Position numbers and translations under genes: made by a program. 64,000 bases of DNA from an uncultured Spirochaetaceae bacterium (GTDB lineage Bacteria; Spirochaetota; Spirochaetia; Sphaerochaetales; Sphaerochaetaceae). The stretch spans positions 44,489-108,488 of the forward strand of contig OMYY01000004.1 of the NCBI GenBank assembly GCA_900315435.1. Direction: 5' to 3'. Numbering within the stretch: the stretch's first letter is position 1; every line of letters starts with the position of its first letter. The notes beneath the pieces were generated by a model. The model saw only the letters and a program-made list of their open reading frames with translations, made no database searches and was not told the DNA's origin. This document shows positions 44,656 to 54,005 of the stretch, one piece after another.

Positions 44656-45552
44656 TTAAGAAGCTTGGACGAACCTTTGAAAAATCCTGATATTGTGTTC
44701 TGGATGCGACAAGGTCTCCAGAATGCAATTAACCGGTTCCGCGACAATGGCGCCAAGAGCTTCCTGGAGCGGAAATGCGGCATTGACATCCAAGTCTCCA
44801 TGGCTGTCTTCCCAGATGTGGCCATCGGATGGGTTTGCATGCACATGGCAAGAGACGACCTTGCGGGTCGCCAGCATGCCCCGCACCGCCTCGAGGAAAT
44901 CGAATCCGAATGCGAAATGGGAAACCCAAAGGTGCCCGATATCCAGACAGAAGCACATATGGTCGACGGTCGCGAGCTGGGCGAAATCATCCGGTGTCAT
45001 GCAAAGATATCCGGAACGAGGGTTCAGGTTCTCGATTGCCAACGAGATACCCTCGTTCCAGCAGAGCCGACACACCATGCCGATATGCGATGTGAGCCGG
45101 TCCATCGCCTTCCGATACGCATCACTTTCCGGGTATTTCCTGTCGCAGATGGACCCTTCCCTTACAGCCACATGTTCCTGAAACAGCGGTTTGGACAGCA
45201 ACGACAGACGGGCGCTTTTGTCGCTCGGCATTCCTTCCTCGCACAGATAGCCGGGATGCAGGACCATGATGGAAGCATGGTAGCGTTTCGCGGTGACGAT
45301 GCTTCGTCTGATATCGTCCATGCCTTGGGTCAGGATGCAGGGATTGTCTGAAGCGAAATTCGGGAAATACCGGCTCCTCGGACAGGTTGCATGCAGGGAA
45401 ACGACCCGGTGTTCGAGAATCGGGGCCATCGTTTCCAACTGGTCGGGACGCATGTTGTAGGAAAGCTCGAAGTTGAGTTCCGGATAGTTCTCCGCAAGAG
45501 CCCTGATTTCCTCCTCATGCAAGCCTACCAGGGACAACCCCCATTCACGCAT
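44656..45552 (-). CDS. Sugar phosphate isomerase/epimerase-like TIM-barrel protein
   Basis: The 298-residue protein fits the xylose-isomerase-like/AP endonuclease 2 TIM-barrel superfamily: IMVLHPGY, SLAIENLNPRSGYL, FCLDIGHLWVSHF and VVSCHVHANPSDGHIW hold the usual metal ligands (Glu, Asp-x-x-His, His). Members isomerise or epimerise sugars or inositols. It overlaps the DeoR gene by 8 bp and so is in the phosphohexomutase-DeoR operon. Confidence 0.85.
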   Translation of the reverse strand: MREWGLSLVGLHEEEIRALAENYPELNFELSYNMRPDQLETMAPILEHRVVSLHATCPRSRYFPNFASDNPCILTQGMDDIRRSIVTAKRYHASIMVLHPGYLCEEGMPSDKSARLSLLSKPLFQEHVAVREGSICDRKYPESDAYRKAMDRLTSHIGMVCRLCWNEGISLAIENLNPRSGYLCMTPDDFAQLATVDHMCFCLDIGHLWVSHFAFGFDFLEAVRGMLATRKVVSCHVHANPSDGHIWEDSHGDLDVNAAFPLQEALGAIVAEPVNCILETLSHPEHNIRIFQRFVQAS

Positions 45553-46309
45553 GCTTCGGCACCATCACCTTTACCCCATATCCTTCAAGGATGATACGGG
45601 TTTCCGTATCGATCCGGTCGGTCACCAACACATCGATATGGCTCCAATCGGTCACGCTGGCAAAGGACACCTTGCCCATCTTCGAACTATCCGCGACAAA
45701 ACAAACACGTTCCGCATTCTGGATCATCGCCTGCTTGGTGTCCGCCTCGACCAAATTGGAACAAGTGATTCCCTTCTCCACCGAATATCCGGAGCCACCA
45801 AGAAAGAGCCAATCGGCGTGGATCTGCGTCAGACAGGAACGGGCGATGCTGCCGATGGCGCTCATGGAGAAGCGCCGCAAGGAGCCCCCGATGAGGACAA
45901 GGTCGATAGTTTCCTCGTTCATCAGTTGTTGCATCACCAGCAAGGAGTTGGTGGCAACCGTGACCTGCTTGTCGACCAGATACTTTGCCATATGCATCGT
46001 GGTCGAACCGCTATCGATGATAATCGCCTGCCCGGAGGAAACCAAAGAAGCGGCAAGCCTGGCGATCTCATCCTTCTCCTTGGTCGACTCATGCATGGTA
46101 TGGGAAATGATCCTGATGAAATCCCGTTTCTCCGGAAGCATCGCGCCACCATGGGTGCGGACAAGCAAGCCCTTCTGCTGGAGAATGTCCAGATCTCCCC
46201 GAATCGTTACTTTGGATACTCCGAACCGTTCCGTCAGCTCGTCAACATGGATGCTTTCCTTCTCTTGAAGGAGTTGCAGGATCGCCTGCTTTCGTTCTGC
46301 GCCATTCAT
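45545..46309 (-). CDS. DeoR-family transcriptional regulator
   Basis: The 254-residue regulator has the DeoR winged helix (AILQLLQEKESIHVDELTERFGVSKVTIRGDL) and an effector domain with DSGSTTMHMAKYL and the LIGGSLRR segment, which bind phosphorylated sugars in this family. It probably controls its own operon through direct repeats of CTTTCGTTTT upstream of the phosphohexomutase gene. It starts 5 bp after that gene. Confidence 0.94.
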   Translation of the reverse strand: MNGAERKQAILQLLQEKESIHVDELTERFGVSKVTIRGDLDILQQKGLLVRTHGGAMLPEKRDFIRIISHTMHESTKEKDEIARLAASLVSSGQAIIIDSGSTTMHMAKYLVDKQVTVATNSLLVMQQLMNEETIDLVLIGGSLRRFSMSAIGSIARSCLTQIHADWLFLGGSGYSVEKGITCSNLVEADTKQAMIQNAERVCFVADSSKMGKVSFASVTDWSHIDVLVTDRIDTETRIILEGYGVKVMVPKHA

Positions 46310-46314
46310 TTTTG

Positions 46315-47874
46315 TCAGTCCCCGTAATATGCATATCCTTTCTTGACGTACCTGTCAGCAATCTCGACAATGATTTTGTTGGTTTCCTCGCAGGTGTTCC
46401 GATCGTTCGAAACAACCTCCCACCGGCACATCGCGTCCTCGCTGCGGCTGATCCGCTGCGCCACCTGGCACCAAGGCTCATCTTCCAGTTGCACTCCCGC
46501 ATGGAAATGTCCCGGCAGATTGAAGCGCATCAATGTCGCATCAAGGTCGCTGCCATCATCCATCGTCTTGATGATGGTAGCGCCCCTTTCCTTCATGGCA
46601 TTCTCCACATCATCCATGATATGGGGCATCTCTTCGGGCGCCGGCTCGAAATGCACCGGCCATTCGCGATACCGATGGATTTGCTTTTGCAACCGTTGGG
46701 CTCGTTCGTAGGCTTTCGGGTTGTTCTTCCACGCTTTGGCGGTCAGCAGCGCGTAGAACAAGGTGTTTTCCGTAGCCGCATGCCCTTTCGACCAGTCCTT
46801 CTCGTCATAGGGGAAGTTCATGTAATAATGGGCGGACTCCTCTTCCGCCGCCACGTAGCGCTCACCGAAGCGCTCCATCAGTTTCCCTTTGATGAACGAG
46901 TGCCCGTTGCGGATGATGTGTACGCCTACGCCCGCTTTCGCTATTTCCACCAGAGCGGTCGGAATTGCCTTCACGTCGGCATAGAACTGCAGGTCCCTTT
47001 CCTGACCGGGGAAGGCATGGGAAAAGAGTTTTTTCATTTCTGGAACCAGTATGGCCATATTGAAACCCGGGACAATCTGCTCGCCGTTTCCATCCATCAA
47101 GTCCATGCGGTCTCCATCCCCGTCAAAGCAGAAACCGAAGTCGTACCGACCCGCCTTGACCGCGATCCGCGCGGGAGCGATGCTGCTTTCGACAACCGGA
47201 TTCGGGTCCCCTTCCGGGAAGAACCCGTCCGGAACCAGATGGCGGCTCTGGAAGTTCGCCCCGGCCTTTTCGAAGGCCATCGCGACATCGACGCCGGCCA
47301 TGCCGGAGAGAAACTCGCCCATCACGTGCAAGCCTTTCAAATCATCCTGTCCCACGTTCGCGAGGCGCATCGAGTAATCGACGAAACGGCTGCTCTCATT
47401 CACGATATGGACCTTTCCGCGGGCAGGGCCTGCCGGGAGAGGGGCATCCTGCAGGTAAAGCTCCTGGATTTTGGCGATACCGCCATCGGGCCCATAGCCG
47501 AAGGCAATGGGAACCAGGCCGGGAGCCACCAGTTTCAATCCGACGTAGTTGCCGGGATTGTGGCTCGCGGTCATCATGACCCCGGCACAATGAGGATACC
47601 GCATGCAGGTAAAATAAAATTCGCACGTTGCCGTCTGCAGGGGATTCACATACACGTCGAGGCCAAACCGGGGAAACAGCTCCAAGGCGAGCTCCATCAG
47701 TTCCGGACCATAGAGACGGGCGTCGCGACATATGACCACTCCGGAAACTTTCACTGAGTCCCGAAGGTACAGACCCACCGCCTTGACCAACCGGACTTCC
47801 AGGTCGACGTCAAGCATCTCCCTTTTGGAGCGGATATCGTACGCCTTGAACATCCCAAGGTTTCTCTCTTTCAT
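46315..47874 (-). CDS. Phosphomannomutase/phosphoglucomutase (alpha-D-phosphohexomutase)
   Basis: The 519-residue enzyme has the phosphoserine loop in MMTASHNPGNYVGLKL, the metal loop FDGDGDRMDL and the sugar-binding AAEEESAHYY, plus a C-terminal domain. It interconverts hexose 1- and 6-phosphates. The ATG at 47874 follows AAAGGAG by about 12 bases and fits the predicted transcript; an ATG at 47853 is an alternative. First gene of an operon with DeoR and the TIM-barrel protein. Confidence 0.92.
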   Translation of the reverse strand: MKERNLGMFKAYDIRSKREMLDVDLEVRLVKAVGLYLRDSVKVSGVVICRDARLYGPELMELALELFPRFGLDVYVNPLQTATCEFYFTCMRYPHCAGVMMTASHNPGNYVGLKLVAPGLVPIAFGYGPDGGIAKIQELYLQDAPLPAGPARGKVHIVNESSRFVDYSMRLANVGQDDLKGLHVMGEFLSGMAGVDVAMAFEKAGANFQSRHLVPDGFFPEGDPNPVVESSIAPARIAVKAGRYDFGFCFDGDGDRMDLMDGNGEQIVPGFNMAILVPEMKKLFSHAFPGQERDLQFYADVKAIPTALVEIAKAGVGVHIIRNGHSFIKGKLMERFGERYVAAEEESAHYYMNFPYDEKDWSKGHAATENTLFYALLTAKAWKNNPKAYERAQRLQKQIHRYREWPVHFEPAPEEMPHIMDDVENAMKERGATIIKTMDDGSDLDATLMRFNLPGHFHAGVQLEDEPWCQVAQRISRSEDAMCRWEVVSNDRNTCEETNKIIVEIADRYVKKGYAYYGD

Positions 47875-47904
47875 GACAGGAACAAGCTCCTTTGGGGCTA
47901 CTGT

Positions 47905-47960
47905 ACCATACCCTTTGCAAAAACGAAAGACAACATCCACTAAAAATAATAAAACGAAAG
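47905..47960 (-). promoter_or_regulatory. Phosphohexomutase promoter with direct repeats for a DeoR-type repressor
   Basis: Minus strand -35 TTGTCT (47933-47928), 17 bp, -10 TATGGT (47910-47905). Two identical CTTTCGTTTT repeats lie at 47929-47920 (over the -35/spacer) and 47960-47951, exactly 31 bp apart. The sequence resembles the TTTCRTTT core of AgaR-like DeoR operators. Confidence 0.6.
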
Positions 47961-48008
47961 CAAAAAGCATCCCTAGCTTTGCCGTTCCCTTTTTGATAGC
48001 ATGGGCAC

Positions 48009-48533
48009 ATGAAACTGATCGTCTTCCTCGGCAATCCCGGAAGGGAATACCGGAAAACCAGACACAACGCAGGCTTCATCGTCGCCGACCATATGTATCC
48101 CTCGACCAGCTGGCAGGACAAGTTCCATGGACAGTATGCCGTGGAGGGGGGCATGAAGCTGTTGAAACCACAGACCTACATGAACCTCAGCGGAACCTGT
48201 GTCGGCGAGGCCGCCAGTTTCTTCAGATTGAGGCCGCAGGAAATCCTCGTGGTCCACGACGACCTGGAGCTTCCCTTCGGCGAGATCCGGTTGCAGCTCG
48301 GCGGCGGCCTTCAGGGCCATAACGGATTGCGTTCGATCAAAGAACGACTGGGCAGCGACCAGTTTGCCAGATTGCGTATCGGCATCGGAAGGCCCGTGCA
48401 TGAAGGGGTAGCCCAGTATGTGCTGAGCCCATTCACCGAGGACGAGTGGATCGGATGGGATTTGCTTTTGCCCCATCTCCGCGCCATGGTGGAAACCTGC
48501 GACCATATTCCCCAAGTCTACAAGCTTCCCTGA
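48009..48533 (+). CDS. pth: Peptidyl-tRNA hydrolase
   Basis: The 174-residue protein has the Pth motifs: FLGNPGREYRKTRHNAGF with catalytic His, KPQTYMNLSG, VVHDDLELPFG with catalytic Asp, and GGLQGHNGLRSI. It recycles peptidyl-tRNA. It is a little shorter than E. coli Pth (194). A TAGCAT box lies 6 bp before the ATG, another possible leaderless start. Confidence 0.96.
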   Translation: MKLIVFLGNPGREYRKTRHNAGFIVADHMYPSTSWQDKFHGQYAVEGGMKLLKPQTYMNLSGTCVGEAASFFRLRPQEILVVHDDLELPFGEIRLQLGGGLQGHNGLRSIKERLGSDQFARLRIGIGRPVHEGVAQYVLSPFTEDEWIGWDLLLPHLRAMVETCDHIPQVYKLP

Positions 48534-48569
48534 TATCGACGATTAGCAAGACAAGAATGTTGTTCTACC

Positions 48570-48599
48570 TTGCCCGCAACCCCATTTGACCCATATACT
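48570..48599 (+). promoter_or_regulatory. Promoter of the GH13 gene
   Basis: -35 TTGCCC, 18 bp, -10 TATACT (5 of 6). The short leader carries GGGAGG before the ATG at 48625. Confidence 0.6.
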
Positions 48600-48624
48600 A
48601 TGAGAAAAGAAGAGGGAGGCGGGC

Positions 48625-51600
48625 ATGCAAAACCATGACCTTCGGGTTTCCATACGATTACGGACGGATCTGCAACAGTTTCAACCATTCTTTGCGGAAA
48701 ATCGTCAGATGGACAAGCTCTACCAGGAGGCAAGCCGTTTCGCCCACCTCTTCAACCAGGCGGTGGAAACCCACCCGGAGTGGGAATATCTTTCGCCCGC
48801 GGACCTTAATGCGAGCGTCCTGCTCCACCTGCTCTACCAGACGGTGCTCGACACCTATCTGCGCACCACCAACCCTCCCTTCTTCCATGCCACCAGCTCC
48901 CATCTGGACGGCCCGGCCCGGTCTGCCCTCGCCTTTTACGCGAAGGAGTTCCCTTCCCCGCTTCTGGCCGAGCATCATCCAGAACCGGCCGAGTTCACCG
49001 ACGAGAGTCTCCGCGGCTTCTTCGTCCACCGGGTCATGCAGGTCAATCCGGCTCTGGTCAAGGCGATCAGGCCGCTGATCGCTCCTCGTGGACTGACCTT
49101 TCCACCGGAGACCACCAATCTGATCAGGATCCTCGAGCAGGACGTCTCCGGCGGACAGCCGATGGAGGTGGGAACAAGAAAGATGAACCTGTTCGCGTTC
49201 CTGACCGAACCTGCGAGACTCCATCCGACCGACCTGCTGGCCCAGATTTCCTTCATCCTGGACAAATGGGGCGCGTTGGTGCCCGAGACCATCAAGACAT
49301 TGCTGTTCAAGGCGATGACCATCATGCGCGAGGAGCACAAGCCCCGCTTTATCGGCGGAGGCCCGGCCCCGACGAACGTCCCCGACTACAGCGCGCTGGA
49401 TGGCGACTACGAGGCCTTCTCCCAAGACCGGAACTGGATGCCGAACGTGGTCATGATGGCGAAAAGCACACTGGTCTGGCTGGACCAGCTCTCCAAGCTC
49501 TATCAGAAGCCCATCACCACGCTGGACCAGATTCCCGACGAGGAGCTCGACCTGCTCAAGCGGCGAGGATTCACCGCCCTTTGGCTGATTGGCCTGTGGG
49601 AGCGTTCCACGGCCAGCAAGAAGATCAAGAACCTGTGCGGGAACCCGGACGCCGAGGCATCCGCATACTCGTTGGACGACTATGAGATTTCCCCTGCGAT
49701 CGGAGGATGGAACGCACTGGAAAACCTGCGCGAGCGCTGCCGCGTCCGTGGCATCCGGCTCGCCAGCGACATGGTCCCCAACCATACCGGCATCGACAGC
49801 CGATGGGTCATGGAGCACCCGGAGTACTTCATCCAGCAGGACTATCCTCCCTTCCCCTCTTACTCCTATAATGGTCCTGACCTTTCTTCCAACCCCGACA
49901 TCGAAATCAAGCTGGAAGACCATTACTACAACCGCACCGACGCGGCGGTTACCTTCCGTCGCAGGGACAAGAGGACCGGGCAGACCACCTACATCTTCCA
50001 CGGGAATGACGGCACATCGATGCCCTGGAACGACACCGCACAGCTCGATTTCCTCAACCCGGTCACCCGAGAGGCGGTCTATCAGGAAATCCGCCATGTG
50101 GCGCAGAATTTCCCGATCATCCGCTTCGATGCCGCCATGACCTTGGCGAAAAAGCACATCAGACGTCTGTGGTACCCCCAGCTGGGTGCCGGAGGGGATA
50201 TCGCGGGACGGGCGAACGCGTCGATGAGCGACGCCGAGTTCAACGCCAGGATTCCCAAGGAATTCTGGCGTGAGGTGGTCGACCGGCTCGCCCAGGAACT
50301 TCCCGACACCCTGTTGCTGGCAGAGGCCTTCTGGATGATGGAGGGATACTTCGTCCGTACGCTCGGCATGCATCGCGTCTACAACAGCGCCTTCATGAAC
50401 ATGCTGAAGAACCAGGAGAACAAGAAGTACCGGGATACCATCAAGCAGACCATCGGCTTCGACCCGGAGATCCTGAAACGGTTCGTCAATTTCATGAACA
50501 ACCCGGACGAAGAGACCGCCATCGCCCAGTTCGGCGACGGCGACAAGTACTTCGGGGTATGCACGCTGCTCTCCACCATGCCCGGACTGCCGATGTTCGG
50601 CCATGGACAACTCGAGGGCTATCGCGAAAAGTACGGAATGGAGTACCGTCGCGCCTACTGGGACGAGCAACCCAACCAGGGGTTGCTTTCCGAGCATGAA
50701 CGGAGAATCTTCCCGCTGCTCAGGAAACGCTACCTGTTCAGCGGTTGCGACCATTTCCAGCTGTTCGACCTGGTCGGACCCTTCGGCAAGGTCGAGGAGT
50801 CCGCCTACTGCTACACCAACGGAACCGACGAGGAGCGGTCGTTGGTGCTGTTCAACAACCAGTACGAGGCGGTCGAGGGAACGATTTTCCAAAGTGCCGA
50901 CAAGCTGGTACGCCACGGACAAGAACGCATGGCCGAACAGGTCTCCATCGCCCAGGCGCTCGGCGTCCACGACGAGTCCGACCGCTATCTCGTCTACACA
51001 CAGTTCCCGGAGATGCTGACCTATATCCGGCCCTCCTGCGACATCTGCCGTCATGGTTGTTCCTTTCATCTGAACGGCTATCAGACGATCGTGTTCATCA
51101 AGGTCCACGAGGTAGCCGACACTGACGGCACCTACCGGACGCTTTGCGAGGCCTTGGGAGGAAAGGGAGTCCCGAACCTGGAAGAGGAAATCGCCATGCT
51201 CCGGCTGAGGCCGCTGCACAAGCTGTTCCGTTCCCTGACCGCGTCTCCGTTCATCCACAGCATCACGCGCGCTTTGGACGGAGAGGAGTCCGCCATCAGG
51301 GCAGCCGCCATCGACCTGACCGAGTGCTATCGGGAACTCACCCACTACGCGCTTGCGATGCCGGAGGAGGTCTTCCGGTATGTCCGGGTACCCGTCACGA
51401 ATCTTGCAAGCAAAACCGTGCTCAACTTGCTGGACCGGCAGTTCGCCCCATTCGCCAAGGCTGAAGGAATCGAACGTCATATCGCGCAGATAATGCCTGA
51501 GCTTCCCTATGCAATGATAGCCTCGTTTATCATCGAACCCCTCACAAATGACGTACAATCGGTCCAAGAGGCCATGGCTCTTGCCGACAGAATCCTATTG

Positions 51601-51948
51601 AACAGGTTGCTCGCCCCCGTGCTGGAACCTCTGGGGTATTCCAGGGACGAGATTCGCGGCATCTGCCATATGGGCGCGATCCTCGCCGTCAGCGGAAGGC
51701 TGACAACCCAACGTGAGGCGGGGAAGATGCTGGAGGAGATGATGAAGGACCACAGCTTGTGGCTCTTCGCCGGTTGCAACAGCTACCACGGGGTCACCTA
51801 CTACAGGAAAGAGTCGATGCAGGACCTTTTGGTATTGCAGACATTGAGCCTGGAACGGGCCGGCGACATGTCGGCGGTGGCTCTCCTTCGGCAACTGCTG
51901 GCGAAGGAGTCGACCGCAAATTATCGTCTGGACGCCATGCAGAATTGA
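48625..51948 (+). CDS. Very large GH13 alpha-amylase family protein
   Basis: The 1107-residue protein has a GH13 barrel from about 290 to 720: region I DMVPNHTG (~382), region II IIRFDAAM (~498, nucleophile Asp), region III LLLAEAFW (~565, acid Glu) and a variant region IV MNNPDEE (~630, normally NHD). About 280 residues precede it and 380 follow it without recognised domains. There is no signal peptide, so it is cytoplasmic and would act on glycogen, maltodextrin or a related alpha-glucan, as hydrolase or transferase; which cannot be said. It follows pth and has its own promoter. Confidence 0.85.
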   Translation: MQNHDLRVSIRLRTDLQQFQPFFAENRQMDKLYQEASRFAHLFNQAVETHPEWEYLSPADLNASVLLHLLYQTVLDTYLRTTNPPFFHATSSHLDGPARSALAFYAKEFPSPLLAEHHPEPAEFTDESLRGFFVHRVMQVNPALVKAIRPLIAPRGLTFPPETTNLIRILEQDVSGGQPMEVGTRKMNLFAFLTEPARLHPTDLLAQISFILDKWGALVPETIKTLLFKAMTIMREEHKPRFIGGGPAPTNVPDYSALDGDYEAFSQDRNWMPNVVMMAKSTLVWLDQLSKLYQKPITTLDQIPDEELDLLKRRGFTALWLIGLWERSTASKKIKNLCGNPDAEASAYSLDDYEISPAIGGWNALENLRERCRVRGIRLASDMVPNHTGIDSRWVMEHPEYFIQQDYPPFPSYSYNGPDLSSNPDIEIKLEDHYYNRTDAAVTFRRRDKRTGQTTYIFHGNDGTSMPWNDTAQLDFLNPVTREAVYQEIRHVAQNFPIIRFDAAMTLAKKHIRRLWYPQLGAGGDIAGRANASMSDAEFNARIPKEFWREVVDRLAQELPDTLLLAEAFWMMEGYFVRTLGMHRVYNSAFMNMLKNQENKKYRDTIKQTIGFDPEILKRFVNFMNNPDEETAIAQFGDGDKYFGVCTLLSTMPGLPMFGHGQLEGYREKYGMEYRRAYWDEQPNQGLLSEHERRIFPLLRKRYLFSGCDHFQLFDLVGPFGKVEESAYCYTNGTDEERSLVLFNNQYEAVEGTIFQSADKLVRHGQERMAEQVSIAQALGVHDESDRYLVYTQFPEMLTYIRPSCDICRHGCSFHLNGYQTIVFIKVHEVADTDGTYRTLCEALGGKGVPNLEEEIAMLRLRPLHKLFRSLTASPFIHSITRALDGEESAIRAAAIDLTECYRELTHYALAMPEEVFRYVRVPVTNLASKTVLNLLDRQFAPFAKAEGIERHIAQIMPELPYAMIASFIIEPLTNDVQSVQEAMALADRILLNRLLAPVLEPLGYSRDEIRGICHMGAILAVSGRLTTQREAGKMLEEMMKDHSLWLFAGCNSYHGVTYYRKESMQDLLVLQTLSLERAGDMSAVALLRQLLAKESTANYRLDAMQN

Positions 51949-51973
51949 CTCACCATTGAGGTTGGGTTACTCT
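51945..51973 (+). promoter_or_regulatory. Promoter of the symporter-like gene, leaderless layout
   Basis: -35 TTGACT (5 of 6), 17 bp, TACTCT, then 7 bases to the ATG at 51981. The -35 overlaps the GH13 stop codon. The -10 is weak. Confidence 0.45.
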
Positions 51974-51980
51974 AAGCAGT

Positions 51981-53219
51981 ATGAAAACTTGGCTCACGTA
52001 TCTGGCGGCTGTGTTCATGGCTTTGGCTGCTACCCTGGTAGCTGGACAGAGTCCGATTTTCCTGACCGCCATGACAGATTTGACGGTCTTTCTTGAACAA
52101 ACAGGGTTTTGCATCCTGCTCTTGATGGTCATCTGCAGCTTTACCAGCGGAATTGCCTCGTGCCGCAAGGATGGAAGACTCCACACCGTCCTGATTTCCT
52201 CCGTAATCTGGGCATTCGCCTCGACCGTGTTGCTGAGCTTGAGTGCCGTGGCCATTTTCCGTTCCTTCAGCGCTCGCTTTCCGGTCACCAGCACCGCCGG
52301 CTCGGGGATCGACATTTCCGTTTTCCCGGGCAAGAGCCTTGTCAGCCTCGGTCTTGTGGAAGCGAGCCCTCTGGGCTTCTTCGAGACGGTCCGGGCGTTG
52401 ATGCCGGCATTCCTGATTGTCTGCTTTCTGGTCGGCTATTTCCTGAAACCGAATGTCGAGGTCATCAGACCGGCCTATGTGGTGATGAACAGTTTCAGTG
52501 AGGTGATGTTCCGCATGGTCCGTGCCATCACCATTTCCTCCTACTTGTTTGTGTTTGTCGCGGCAAGCACCTTCTTTTCCACGCTGATGCAGGAAGGATC
52601 TATCTTCGTCGCGGGACAGTTCCTGACGATGTTGGTCATCGGGTGCAGCGCTGCCATCTTCATTGTCCTTCCCCTCCTTTTCGCCTGTACAACCAAATTC
52701 AGGGTAAATCCCTACCAGACGGTGTACCGTTCGCTGGCGCCTGTGATCACCGGCCTTTTTTCCGGCGATATCCTCCTGACCGCCCTCATCGGGCAGCCTG
52801 TAGCGCGCCACAACCTTGGCTGCCAGAAGCGTATCGCTTCCACCGCTATCCCCTTCCATGCGATGTTCGGCCGTGGCGGCTCCGCCATGATTGGTACCCT
52901 CTGTACGCTGAGTCTGCTCGCCGCGGTCAACCCGGAAGCCTTGACCGGACGGGTCGAGGTGCTGGTCGCATTGGTCTGCGCCTTGGTCAGCTTCTGCAGC
53001 GCCCTCTCCTTCGGGAGCGAGATATTCCTGATTGCCGTGCTTGCCCTCCGCTTGTTCGGCATCAACCTCTATGGTTCCGAGCTGACGATGCTGGCCTTGC
53101 TCCCCCTGGTGGAAGGCATGGGCGTCATGGTCGATTCCCTGGTGGCAGCCATGGGAGCGAGCTGGAGCGCACAACTGTTGGATGTGCGTGTAGAGACGCC
53201 CTATAAGGATATCCTGTAA
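51981..53219 (+). CDS. DAACS-like (dicarboxylate/amino acid:cation symporter) membrane protein
   Basis: The 412-residue protein has about eight membrane segments and the outline of GltP/DctA carriers: NPYQTVYRSLAPVI leads into a first hairpin, and the segment CQKRIASTAIPFHAMFGRGG matches their SKRIASFVLPLGATINMDG region. The serine-rich substrate hairpin and NMDGT motif are altered, so substrate and coupling may differ from known members. It is followed 5 bp later by a second membrane protein gene. Confidence 0.7.
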   Translation: MKTWLTYLAAVFMALAATLVAGQSPIFLTAMTDLTVFLEQTGFCILLLMVICSFTSGIASCRKDGRLHTVLISSVIWAFASTVLLSLSAVAIFRSFSARFPVTSTAGSGIDISVFPGKSLVSLGLVEASPLGFFETVRALMPAFLIVCFLVGYFLKPNVEVIRPAYVVMNSFSEVMFRMVRAITISSYLFVFVAASTFFSTLMQEGSIFVAGQFLTMLVIGCSAAIFIVLPLLFACTTKFRVNPYQTVYRSLAPVITGLFSGDILLTALIGQPVARHNLGCQKRIASTAIPFHAMFGRGGSAMIGTLCTLSLLAAVNPEALTGRVEVLVALVCALVSFCSALSFGSEIFLIAVLALRLFGINLYGSELTMLALLPLVEGMGVMVDSLVAAMGASWSAQLLDVRVETPYKDIL

Positions 53220-53224
53220 GCAAG

Positions 53225-53998
53225 ATGAAGAAGCTCTTTTTCCGGCATCTCTGTCTGATTCTCCAGAGTCTGACGACTCTCGCCTTTTGTGTGCTGATCG
53301 TCTATGGGGCGTACTCGGCGCTGGAAGAAGGGGTTCCCCTGTTTGCCATCTCCCTGCGATTCGGCCCGAGCTTCGCCCACATGGTCATCTCGCTTGTCCT
53401 GGCGGTGATGGTCTACCATTACCTGCGAACCACCTTTGGCAGTGACGCGCAGTTGATGCCGTTCCTCTTATTGCTCCTTTCCCTGCTGGAGTTGCGGGTC
53501 TATCCTGTCTGTTATCTGTACACCCAGACGCTTTCCTTCTCGATGAGCCAGACTGCCCGCCTCTACCAAATCATCCTGCTAGCGGCAATCTTGATTTCCA
53601 TGGAGTGCATGCTGTACCAGACGGAAATCAATGTCAAACGAATCAATACAGGCATCCTGATTGCCTGCGCTGTCTCCTTGTTGGTGGGAATGGCCGTTCC
53701 GCTCTCCCCTAACACGGCGACCTTTCTTGAGGGTGCCTATATCGGAGCCCTGACCATGCGCGGGGCTGTCTGTATCCTTGGCGGAATAGGCTTGGCGATT
53801 CTCTTCTGCAGCGTCTTCCAGGAAAACGTCTCCAAGGAGACCATCATCAAATGCGTCGCCTACACGATGCACATCGTCGCGCTCGTGCTTCTCGCTTTCC
53901 CGTATGGAATGATCCGGGACGGAATCGCGCTTTTGCTTGAGTTGGCGAGCTTGGTCATCCTGGTGCTTGTCGCCCGCAGCCGCCGGATTTGGGCCTGA
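53225..53998 (+). CDS. Polytopic membrane protein of unknown function
   Basis: The 257-residue protein has about seven or eight predicted membrane segments and no recognised family. A hydrophilic loop near 135-140 (QTEINVKRINTG) and another near 200 are the only soluble parts. It starts 5 bp after the symporter-like gene and is probably translated with it. It ends 7 bp from the convergent MBL-fold gene. Confidence 0.65.
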   Translation: MKKLFFRHLCLILQSLTTLAFCVLIVYGAYSALEEGVPLFAISLRFGPSFAHMVISLVLAVMVYHYLRTTFGSDAQLMPFLLLLLSLLELRVYPVCYLYTQTLSFSMSQTARLYQIILLAAILISMECMLYQTEINVKRINTGILIACAVSLLVGMAVPLSPNTATFLEGAYIGALTMRGAVCILGGIGLAILFCSVFQENVSKETIIKCVAYTMHIVALVLLAFPYGMIRDGIALLLELASLVILVLVARSRRIWA

Positions 53999-54005
53999 AC
54001 TTTCG

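Noticed and set aside
48658..51567. A 969-codon open frame antisense to the GH13 gene
   Set aside because: It mirrors the high-GC codon pattern of the real gene, has no recognisable domain, and the plus strand carries all GH13 motifs.
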